Shown here: one piece after another, positions 42,505-48,968 of the stretch | Numbering within the stretch: the first letter of the stretch is position 1 | Layout: the number at the start of each line of letters is the position of its first letter | Source: Thermoflexus sp. | Lineage (GTDB): Bacteria; Chloroflexota; Anaerolineae; Thermoflexales; Thermoflexaceae | Assembly (NCBI RefSeq): GCF_034432235.1 | Contig: NZ_DAOUCJ010000105.1 | Coordinates: 1-48,968 of the forward strand | Direction: 5' to 3' | Length of the DNA: 48,968 nt | Translations under genes and position numbers: made by a program | Notes under the pieces: generated by a model | The model's input: the letters and a program-made list of their open reading frames with translations, nothing else | What the model was told of the DNA's origin: nothing | Databases searched by the model: none

Positions 42505-43282
42505 CCTTGAAGGGCAAAGAGGGCTTACGTATTATGAGATTGAAATTCGGTAAAAATAATGTTAGCGACCGCCGAAAACGCTTTGGAAGCCCCCGAACAC
42601 ATCTGGATATCCAACCGGTCCACCACCCCTCTATACGAAATCTCGAGGGATTTTCTAGCAAACGATAAGTATAATCCTCTATTTGAAACCCACAATCCCG
42701 CAAAGCCTTTCGTAAAGTCCACCATGAAACCGGATTCTCGTAATAAAACGGAACGTTGGAGATCCATCGAACAATTCGATTCGCAATGAATCGTGGGAAC
42801 CAGCTAAGGAATGGAATCCCATAATGCTCTTCAATTGGGAACCAACGGTTGGGTCCACTGAAGAAGCACACGCCTCCTGGCCGGAGCACCCGGTGAATTT
42901 CCTGAAGAAGACAACGCCAGTCCGGGACATGTTCATAAACCTGAGCGCAAATAATCAAATCAAAAGAATCGTTTGGAAAAGGAAGACGCATAGCATCTCC
43001 AAAGCAAAAATAAGCATAGTGTCTGTGAGCCGTCGCCCAGTGCAACGCATCCTCATCAATATCGACACCAATCACGTGCCAATCGGGCCACAACTGAGCG
43101 AAATGCTCAGTGATCCGTCCGGTGGAGCAGCCGATATCCAGCGCCCAGCCATTCCAATGAGCAATCCCAGGCACTGCCTCTTCCAAGACGGCCTGAATCT
43201 TCCATGCTTTTCGCTGTCGAAGATAAGGATCTTTAACACGTTCCCACTTAGACCAGTATTCCCTTTGATATTTCATCCGCAT
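42395..43282 (-). CDS. SAM-dependent methyltransferase, AT-rich gene at the end of the glycan operon
   Basis: The 295-aa class I methyltransferase has motif I ALDIGCSTGRITEHF (about 47-61), the acidic motif VIGVDIDEDAL, and FDLIICAQVYEHVPDW...HRVLRPGGVC. It probably modifies a sugar or lipid intermediate. The DNA from about 42530 to 43270 is clearly less GC-rich than its neighbours. The last ~37 residues are encoded antisense to the GT2 gene and look unstructured, as if the original stop was lost. The start overlaps the GT4 gene end by 35 bases; the Met at 43276 is also possible. Confidence 0.8.
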   Translation of the reverse strand: MRMKYQREYWSKWERVKDPYLRQRKAWKIQAVLEEAVPGIAHWNGWALDIGCSTGRITEHFAQLWPDWHVIGVDIDEDALHWATAHRHYAYFCFGDAMRLPFPNDSFDLIICAQVYEHVPDWRCLLQEIHRVLRPGGVCFFSGPNRWFPIEEHYGIPFLSWFPRFIANRIVRWISNVPFYYENPVSWWTLRKALRDCGFQIEDYTYRLLENPSRFRIEGWWTGWISRCVRGLPKRFRRSLTLFLPNFNLIIRKPSLPFKATPPVPSSDTGVPPAAGDCRRCGQPGGRTGRSERPG

Positions 43283-44417
43283 TGAAATTGCCTTCTATGA
43301 GATTGCTGATGATCTCCAGCATCGTTTCGGGTTGGAACCACCTTCGGAGTGCTACCGTGCGGGCTCGGAGGCGAGCCCATTCCTCTGGTCGCTTGAGTAC
43401 CTCGCGCAGGCCGGTGGCCAAAGCCTCTGCGGAGGCTTCCTCAACCACCCAGCCGACTTGTCCTCTCCGCACGAGCATTCCAAGATCTCCAACATCTGTT
43501 GCGATAACCGGCAACCCCACTTGCATGGCATCCCCGAAAACCAAAGGGATGCTTTCGATGCGTGAGGGAATCACCAGATAATGAACTGCTTTCATCATCG
43601 CCACAACCTGTTGAGGCGAGGCGTAGCCGTAGAGCGACACATGGTCCTTCAATGCGTAGAGGCGCAGATGCTCTTCCACCCATGGCCTCAAAGTTCCATC
43701 TCCCAGGAGGTGAACTCGAACGCCCTCCAGCTCCGGGCGCAGGGAGCGCAATGCTTCAATCAGCAGATCAATTCCCTTTTGTTTCTCAAAGCGGCCCACA
43801 TATAGCAGATGACAGCGTGCAGGTGGAAGGGAGGCGGGAGGAGTAGCCAGCGGCAACCGCCGGGAGGCGGGAAGGAATCCGCAAGACTTTCCCCTTAATC
43901 GCCCCACCTCCTCCGCCAACCGACAGCCATCGGCCAAACAGAACGAAGCATCTTTGAGAACACGGCGGACGATTCGCTCTCCCAGCGGATATCGATGCCT
44001 TCCCCAGATGTCGGAGCCCAGGGCCCAGACCCCGTAAGGGATTTTCTTTCTTCGCCAAGCCCAGCATGCAAGCGCGCCCGAGGGGATCGCCCACAAGGCA
44101 AGGCTGAGATCCACCCTCAGGCTCGAGACCACGCGCTCCACAAAAACCATGCCAACCAACAGCAGGCTGGCAAAGCGAATGAGATTCAGCAGATGGGTAG
44201 ATTGAGAAGCGAGCTCCCGGTAGCTTCCCCACCAAGGAAATTCCAGAACCGGAACATGGGGATCCCGAATCGGTCGATCTTTTCGGGGGGTGACTACCCA
44301 AACGGCCCATCCTCGATTTTGGAGTCCGAGGGCCAGCTCACGCGCCAGGGCCCCTGCGTTGAACGTCTCTTCAGGGCTCAAGGGATAAGATGAGGTGATC
44401 AGAAGGATCCGTTTCAA
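43248..44417 (-). CDS. GT4-family glycosyltransferase
   Basis: The 389-aa GT-B enzyme has N-terminal LKRILLITSSYPLSPEETFNAGALA and C-terminal donor domain CHLLYVGRFEKQKGIDLLIEAL, VHLLGDGTLRPW and PSRIESIPLVFGDAMQVGLPVIATDVG. The start is taken as TTG 44417 because AGGAGGGAAGG precedes it by a few bases and the TTGA overlap with the upstream methyltransferase stop indicates coupling. The acceptor and sugar are unknown; the neighbours point to cell-surface polysaccharide. Confidence 0.87.
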   Translation of the reverse strand: MKRILLITSSYPLSPEETFNAGALARELALGLQNRGWAVWVVTPRKDRPIRDPHVPVLEFPWWGSYRELASQSTHLLNLIRFASLLLVGMVFVERVVSSLRVDLSLALWAIPSGALACWAWRRKKIPYGVWALGSDIWGRHRYPLGERIVRRVLKDASFCLADGCRLAEEVGRLRGKSCGFLPASRRLPLATPPASLPPARCHLLYVGRFEKQKGIDLLIEALRSLRPELEGVRVHLLGDGTLRPWVEEHLRLYALKDHVSLYGYASPQQVVAMMKAVHYLVIPSRIESIPLVFGDAMQVGLPVIATDVGDLGMLVRRGQVGWVVEEASAEALATGLREVLKRPEEWARLRARTVALRRWFQPETMLEIISNLIEGNFNADEISKGILV

Positions 44418-45256
44418 CCTTCCCTCCTGAGCAGCCAGCCCATATAACGGGCATGATGGTCCCACTTCATTATCTCCGCAAGCCATTCCAGGGGATAAGC
44501 TACGCTTAAGAACAGATAGAGACCGATCCATGGCCATCGACTGTGCCGAAACCAATCGGCCGCCGCCTCCACCAGTGTGCTCTCCGAAGTCCTCGTTTTC
44601 CTCCACGCGCCCCAGCGGCGCAGAATTGGGATCCAAGGAAGCCGTTCGGTGGCCCGACGCCGGAGAACCCGCAACCCCGTTCGCATGAACAGCTCTTCCC
44701 AGCTTTCCCGGGATCGTGGGAACAGATAGAAGCCCTCCTCGCATTGCTGGCATAGCTCTATGATGATCATGCATCCTCCAGGGCGCAGCAGACGCCGAAT
44801 TTCCTGCAGAGCATATTCCTGAACTTCATAGGGAAGATGCTGAAGAACAGTCACGGAGATCGCCCAATCGAACGATCGGCTACGAAATCCGAGAGCTGGA
44901 AGAGCCATGACCGCCCATTGCCCTGCCGGGGAGAGGATGCGGGCCCAGCGCAACGCGTGGATGCCCACATCGACGCCCACCGTTTGCACCCCGTAGCGTT
45001 GGAACAAACGAGACCACCTTCCCGTCCCGCAACCCAGATCCAAGGCTTGCTGTCCGGGGCGTGGCGGAGAGAGCCGGAGAAGCGCCTGGACCGCTCGCCG
45101 CTGCCAAAAATCGAAGAAGCGATTGAAAGCAGCCGGCATCCCTCGGTAAAGATCATGAATGAGACTCAGATCCTCCGAATGCCCTCCGCCCAGGCCTCCC
45201 AGCTGGGCATCGTGGCGACGCCAGAAATCCAGCAGCCTCTCATAGGGACGGCTCAT
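44414..45256 (-). CDS. SAM-dependent methyltransferase
   Basis: The 280-aa class I enzyme has motif I ALDLGCGTGRWSRLF, VGVDVGIHAL, FDWAISVTVLQHLPYE, and RRLLRPGGCMIIIEL. The C-terminal ~80 residues are Arg/Trp-rich with hydrophobic stretches, perhaps membrane-associated. The ATG at 45256 overlaps the preceding stop as ATGA. It is one of three methyltransferases in the operon. The substrate is presumably a glycan or lipid-linked sugar (inference). Confidence 0.85.
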   Translation of the reverse strand: MSRPYERLLDFWRRHDAQLGGLGGGHSEDLSLIHDLYRGMPAAFNRFFDFWQRRAVQALLRLSPPRPGQQALDLGCGTGRWSRLFQRYGVQTVGVDVGIHALRWARILSPAGQWAVMALPALGFRSRSFDWAISVTVLQHLPYEVQEYALQEIRRLLRPGGCMIIIELCQQCEEGFYLFPRSRESWEELFMRTGLRVLRRRATERLPWIPILRRWGAWRKTRTSESTLVEAAADWFRHSRWPWIGLYLFLSVAYPLEWLAEIMKWDHHARYMGWLLRREG

Positions 45257-46008
45257 GGACGGATCACGAACTCCACATGCCAGGTGAGCACCTCTCCCAG
45301 GATCGGTATCTTTGAAACATTCAGCGGCAGGAAGCGGACACCCTGATAGACGATTTGAAACCCTTCCTGGAGAATCCATCTGCGAGCCTTCCGAATTGTC
45401 ACAGGATATAGCCCGTAGGATCCGAAAGCCTGAGCGAAGGAGAGGGGATAAATCGGATACTGCGAAGGGATCCATTCCCCATCCCCCCACCATCTTCGCC
45501 ATCGGGCCATAGCAAGCGCCACACGCTCTCCCAAGTAATGAAAGGGGGAGAACTGATGCCCACCTAACGGACTATAAAATGGAGGAAAACTGAGGTAAAC
45601 CCAGCCTCCCGGCCGCGTCACACGTCGGATCTCTCGAAGCAAGGCCAGGGGGTCCTTCACATGTTCGATCAAGCTGGCACATAGGATGCCATCGAAAGTC
45701 GCCTCCGCGAAAGGGAGACGAAGGGCATTCCCCTGAATCGGAAAGAAGGACTGTGCCGGAAAGCCCGGCCGGATCCAAAGATCCAGAGCCACCCCATGGG
45801 CACCGGCCTCTTCCAGGGCGAGGGTATATCCTCCGATTCCACAACCCAAATCTAATACCCGCCTTCCTGCCAGCACACATCCATGGCGAGCGAGGCCTTC
45901 CAACACCCAGCGCCCCTGATAGCGTTGAAAGAGGCGATAATCCTCCTCACTACGGAGCCGCCGCCTTGCCAGATCCCACAAGCCCCACCAGCGGCGGAAG
46001 AACCTCAT
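45253..46008 (-). CDS. SAM-dependent methyltransferase (type 11)
   Basis: The 251-aa class I methyltransferase has VLDLGCGIGGYTLALEEAGAHGVALDL, NALRLPFAEATFDGILCASLIEHVKDP and REIRRVTRPGGWVYLSFPPFYSPLGGHQF. The latter half is the usual C-terminal extension of glycan-cluster methyltransferases. The ATG at 46008 overlaps the aminotransferase stop as ATGA, so translation is coupled. Confidence 0.86.
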   Translation of the reverse strand: MRFFRRWWGLWDLARRRLRSEEDYRLFQRYQGRWVLEGLARHGCVLAGRRVLDLGCGIGGYTLALEEAGAHGVALDLWIRPGFPAQSFFPIQGNALRLPFAEATFDGILCASLIEHVKDPLALLREIRRVTRPGGWVYLSFPPFYSPLGGHQFSPFHYLGERVALAMARWRRWWGDGEWIPSQYPIYPLSFAQAFGSYGLYPVTIRKARRWILQEGFQIVYQGVRFLPLNVSKIPILGEVLTWHVEFVIRP

Positions 46009-47183
46009 GCCCTTCCCCTCCGCCACAGCTGACGTATAGTTTCGACCACATAGAGAACATCGGATTCATCCATGTGAGCTGTCAAGGGCAATGAAAGGGT
46101 CTCCTCAGAGATGCGCTCTGCGTGGGGGAACATCCCCGGCCGATAGCCAAAGGCTTGCTGATAGAACCGGTGCAGATGCAGAGCCTTGTAGTGGATCCCC
46201 GTGCCGATGCCCGCTTGATGCAGCATGCGGCTGAGCTCGTCTCGACAAAAGGGCGCCTCCTGGGGATCCACTCGAATAGTATACAGGTGACGAGCGTGGA
46301 CAATATGCGCATCCTCCGGCGGGAGCTGTATCCCGGCCAGATCCCTAAGCCCCTCGTTATAAAGCTGCCATAAAAGCTCGCGGCGTTGCCGCCAATGCTC
46401 GAGATAGGGTAGTTGAGCGAGGCCCAGCGCTGCTTGGATATCGGTCATATTGTATTTGTACCCTGCCTCCAGCACCTCGTAATCTGGAAATTGCTCCTCG
46501 CTGTAACGACGCCAGGCATCCCGACTCAAACCGTGCATGCGCAGAAGGCGTGCTCGCTCTGCCCATGCCTCCGACCTAGTGATGAGCATCCCACCCTCTC
46601 CGGTCGTCAGGCTCTTGGTCGGATAGAAGCTGAAGGCAGCCAGATCCCCCAGCGTCCCCACCTTGCGGCCTTTATAGAACGCTTCCAGCGCATGAGCGGC
46701 ATCCTCGACGAGAAAAACCCCATAGCGCCGGGCAAGGTCGATGAATGCATCCATCTCACATGGGCGCCCGGCATAGTGCACGACGATAATTGCGCGGGTG
46801 CGAGACGTGAGCACATCCCGGGTGGCCTCTGGATCTAGATTTCCCGTCCGCGGATCCACATCGGCAAAAACAGGGCGCGCTCCTGCATGGACGATCACAT
46901 TGGCAGTGGCCGCAAAAGTCATGGGGGAGGTGATCACCTCATCCCCAGGGCCGACCCCGATCAGTCGCAGGGCGAGGTGGAGAGCAGCCGTGCATGAGCT
47001 CACAGCCACAGCGAAGGGGGCGCCGATATATCGAGCGAAGGCTTCCTCAAAGGCCGCCACCCGCGGGCCTGTTCCCAGCCAGCCCGAGCGGAGGACCTCC
47101 ACCACTGCCTCAATGGCTTCCTCGGGTAATCGAGGCGCTCCGAAAACCAGATAGCGGCCACGCGGCGAGATGACAGGAGCCAT
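46005..47183 (-). CDS. DegT/DnrJ/EryC1/StrS family sugar aminotransferase
   Basis: The 392-aa PLP enzyme has the phosphate-binding SSCTAALHLAL, VEDAAHA with Asp161, and the PLP Lys190 in SFYPTKSLTTGEGG. The family transfers an amino group from glutamate to a keto-sugar nucleotide, making amino sugars for surface glycans. It follows the lipoprotein gene by 2 bases, with GGGGAGG upstream, and its stop overlaps the next methyltransferase. Confidence 0.92.
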   Translation of the reverse strand: MAPVISPRGRYLVFGAPRLPEEAIEAVVEVLRSGWLGTGPRVAAFEEAFARYIGAPFAVAVSSCTAALHLALRLIGVGPGDEVITSPMTFAATANVIVHAGARPVFADVDPRTGNLDPEATRDVLTSRTRAIIVVHYAGRPCEMDAFIDLARRYGVFLVEDAAHALEAFYKGRKVGTLGDLAAFSFYPTKSLTTGEGGMLITRSEAWAERARLLRMHGLSRDAWRRYSEEQFPDYEVLEAGYKYNMTDIQAALGLAQLPYLEHWRQRRELLWQLYNEGLRDLAGIQLPPEDAHIVHARHLYTIRVDPQEAPFCRDELSRMLHQAGIGTGIHYKALHLHRFYQQAFGYRPGMFPHAERISEETLSLPLTAHMDESDVLYVVETIRQLWRRGRA

Positions 47184-47185
47184 CG

Positions 47186-47818
47186 CTACCTCCCCAGGCG
47201 CTCAAAGATCCGATTCACCCGCTCCCGCATGAAATCCTCTGTCAAAGGATCGGACCATTTCACAAGCAGATAGCCTACCAAGTTCCCCTTCCAGAAAACA
47301 ACTTCATGGGACCAGATCTTTCCGCTTCTCGATTCCTCGGAGGGGCGGATCCTCCAGCGCGCCTCGTCGGCTGCCGTCTGGATCAAACGAAATGAGTCTT
47401 CTGATGAAGACAAGCGCCGGGCATAGGCCTCCCAGGCCAAGTGGATGTCCTGAAACAGCCGTAGCTCCACCACGAAACCCTTTATGAACGGATGATAACG
47501 ATCTTCCTCCACTGGATAACGCAACTCAAGACCATGGGAGGTCGGCTCACGGATTTCAGTGCGGAGAACATAGAGAGTTCGCATGAACGGGAAATCCTCG
47601 GGCCGAAGCATCGACGACTCCAAATTCAAGTTGGCAGGATAAGGCGGGGAAAACGTGGCGGGCATGGCCATGGGCTCAACGGGCGATTCGAATAAAATCG
47701 GGGAGGGCCGGCCCATGGAAGAAATGGAAGGAGAACCAAAGGGAAACGGACGGAAGAGCGCGCAGCTCCCGATAAGGCTCATAACCCCTAGCCAGCAAAG
47801 CATGCGAACGGCAGCCAT
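47186..47818 (-). CDS. Predicted lipoprotein of unknown function
   Basis: The 210-aa protein has a lipoprotein signal (MAAVRMLCWLGVMSLIGSC, Cys19 lipidated) and a mature part rich in aromatic and charged residues with no family I recognise. The repeated strand-helix pattern (YVLRTEIREPTS...FIKGFVVELRLFQDIHLAWEAYARRL...VVFWKGNLVGYLLVKW) looks like one globular domain. As first gene of the overlapping glycan operon it may act in export or assembly of the product (inference). The start has GAGGAG 6 bases upstream. Confidence 0.75.
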   Translation of the reverse strand: MAAVRMLCWLGVMSLIGSCALFRPFPFGSPSISSMGRPSPILFESPVEPMAMPATFSPPYPANLNLESSMLRPEDFPFMRTLYVLRTEIREPTSHGLELRYPVEEDRYHPFIKGFVVELRLFQDIHLAWEAYARRLSSSEDSFRLIQTAADEARWRIRPSEESRSGKIWSHEVVFWKGNLVGYLLVKWSDPLTEDFMRERVNRIFERLGR

Positions 47819-47839
47819 AGCTTCTCCTCTTCAACATCA

Positions 47840-47879
47840 AAAATGCCGGGGTGCGACCGTGGTTGCACCCCGGCATTTT
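47840..47879 (-). terminator. Strong (possibly bidirectional) intrinsic terminator
   Basis: A 15-bp stem AAAATGCCGGGGTGC / GCACCCCGGCATTTT (47840-47854 with 47865-47879) with a 10-base loop. On the minus strand it follows the surface-protein gene by 32 bases and continues as TTTTTGATG. It lies directly in front of the glycan operon. Confidence 0.88.
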
Positions 47880-47904
47880 AATCCTAGCATGGTGATCGAA
47901 TCAA
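47875..47904 (-). promoter_or_regulatory. Possible promoter of the glycan operon overlapping the terminator
   Basis: The minus strand shows TTGATT (47904-47899), an 18-base spacer and TAAAAT (47880-47875). If used, transcription would start inside the terminator hairpin and give a leader of about 50 bases before the ATG at 47818. Confidence 0.35.
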
Positions 47905-47910
47905 GAGGAG

Positions 47911-48968
47911 CTAGGGGGATTTGACTCCCGGGAACCCTGCAGCCACATCCCCAGATAGGATCAAGCTGTTCTGATCGCCGATCACCGCGATCGGCTTGTC
48001 CGATGAAATGGTGACGCTACCGAGGAAACCGGGTGGAATATGTCCATCAGAGAGCTGATTGAAGGTTTGGGCGTTGTTCACCGTGACATTCCGGATGTAG
48101 GTGCCCAGATTGCCCGAGTAGTTAAGAGTCAGATTAGCTGTCCCCCCGTCAATCACCTGAACGGAGAAGGTTGTAGTCCATTTTCCTCCGCTGTATTGAT
48201 TTTCGATCAAGGGCACGGCCATCTTCTCGCCTACGTCGGATGGAGCGAAGGCGGTGTAACCGATGGCCCGATCGCCCGGCCCCAGCGTGTTCGCGATATT
48301 ATAAGCAATGACCAGGGGTTGCGTGGAGCTCACCGTTGCTGCTCCATAGAAATTGCTGGCCAGCGGCCCCCCGGTGCATCCTCCATAGACATTCGCGGCA
48401 GGATTCAGATAGAGACTGCCATTGGCTGGAATGGAGCAATTCAATGTCTGGTTGTTTGTGAACTGAATTTGAACAGAAGCCGGGCTTGATGCCGTGTTGA
48501 TCATCGTAAAGTCGGTAGTCCATGGTCCATAGGCGTTGATATAACCCGGCATGTACAACGTGGTGCTGGCCTTACTAAGCGGCAAAGCCGAGTAGGAGAC
48601 TAACATTCCCCCCGTTATCCGATATTCATCCACCGTGACCGCCACGGGCTGCGTCGCCGAGATAATCGCTGATCCATTGAAATCGGCTATAGGAAGATCG
48701 TATTGATCTACCAGTGCAGAAGCTCCTACAGGAAGATTCGGAATGGTCTGGGTAACCACCACGGTGCCCCCGCTGATGAACCGGATCTCCACATTCGCTG
48801 GCGACGTACCCGCGTTCTGGATCGCCATGCGGGTGTTCCAAGGACCGAACTTGGCCATCACAATCGGCGCAAAAACCACAGTAGAGGGCTCTCCGATTCC
48901 CACGTAGGCATCTGATACATACTGAGATCCAGAGAGATTGTTCGCTACTGTGGCGATCGCAGAGACCG
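47911..48968 (-). CDS. C-terminal part of a repeat-containing extracellular protein
   Basis: The frame is open to the right edge of the window, so the start lies outside. The 351 visible residues hold about three 100-110-residue repeats. Each has a GPWNT/GPWTT/GKWTT entry, an N-x-A-x-SPA-x-V-x-I-x-F strand pair, and a closing GS/GA-x-x-x-SxxxP(I/L)A/V strand (SATQPVAV, SSTQPLVI, SSDKPIAV). Asn, Thr and Ser are frequent. The pattern suits a beta-sandwich surface or secreted protein. No anchor is seen at the C-terminus (FPGVKSP). The family name is unknown to me. A strong terminator follows. Confidence 0.75.
   Translation of the reverse strand, partial: VSAIATVANNLSGSQYVSDAYVGIGEPSTVVFAPIVMAKFGPWNTRMAIQNAGTSPANVEIRFISGGTVVVTQTIPNLPVGASALVDQYDLPIADFNGSAIISATQPVAVTVDEYRITGGMLVSYSALPLSKASTTLYMPGYINAYGPWTTDFTMINTASSPASVQIQFTNNQTLNCSIPANGSLYLNPAANVYGGCTGGPLASNFYGAATVSSTQPLVIAYNIANTLGPGDRAIGYTAFAPSDVGEKMAVPLIENQYSGGKWTTTFSVQVIDGGTANLTLNYSGNLGTYIRNVTVNNAQTFNQLSDGHIPPGFLGSVTISSDKPIAVIGDQNSLILSGDVAAGFPGVKSP

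Overview
The window is a GC-rich bacterial chromosome segment, most likely from a thermophilic member of the Chloroflexota (Anaerolineae/Thermoflexus-like). This assignment is inference. It rests on strongly GC-biased codon use, a cobalamin-dependent class II ribonucleotide reductase with NrdR, a mevalonate-type diphosphomevalonate decarboxylase, an XPB-type helicase paired with its helicase-associated partner, a T-box in front of pheS, and GC-rich dispersed hairpins. No rRNA, tRNA, CRISPR array or insertion sequence was seen.

Layout. 1-2.0 kb (minus): the start of a lipoprotein gene with a clear promoter, a DUF1992 protein and a ferredoxin-NADP reductase-like flavoprotein. 2.2-6.8 kb (plus): a cytoplasmic three-GAF histidine kinase, a double-receiver LuxR-type regulator, and a coiled-coil protein with a nuclease-like C-terminus. 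6.8-11.8 kb (plus): T-box leader, pheS, an MNT/HEPN (mntA-hepT) toxin-antitoxin pair, then pheT. 11.9-16.4 kb (minus): ErpA/IscA-type Fe-S carrier, a helicase-associated protein with a SWIM-like motif, and the XPB helicase. 16.6-23.3 kb (minus): glycosyltransferase, aldo/keto reductase, thioesterase, site-2 protease, diphosphomevalonate decarboxylase and a secreted Asp-box propeller protein. 23.6-25.6 kb (plus): YgfZ and MTA phosphorylase. 25.8-28.4 kb: an orphan ABC substrate-binding lipoprotein (minus), then a promoter, a structured RNA with an intrinsic terminator, a 75-aa SWIM protein and ComEA (plus). 28.7-38.6 kb (minus): threonine synthase fused to a receiver domain, MtnA, NrdJ carrying three inteins, and NrdR, with NrdR-box palindromes in front of both nrdJ and nrdR. 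38.7-42.5 kb: histidine phosphatase, GT-C membrane glycosyltransferase, and a GT2 polyprenyl-phosphate-type glycosyltransferase. 42.4-47.8 kb (minus): a tightly overlapping glycan operon (lipoprotein, DegT aminotransferase, two methyltransferases, GT4, a third and AT-richer methyltransferase). 47.9 kb to the end: the C-terminal part of a repeat-containing surface protein.

Most noteworthy are: (1) nrdJ with three inteins, the third of which has lost its block-F His, penultimate His and terminal Asn, so it should not splice by the normal route although it sits on the catalytic Cys motif; (2) a threonine synthase-receiver fusion directly downstream of mtnA; (3) a promoter, structured RNA and strong terminator in front of a tiny SWIM protein, which may be an sRNA or an orphan attenuator/riboswitch; (4) an MNT/HEPN module inside a T-box-controlled pheST operon; (5) a SWIM-like Zn motif in the XPB helicase partner. 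Boundaries, motifs and hairpins were read by eye. Family names rest on motif recognition, not on searches.
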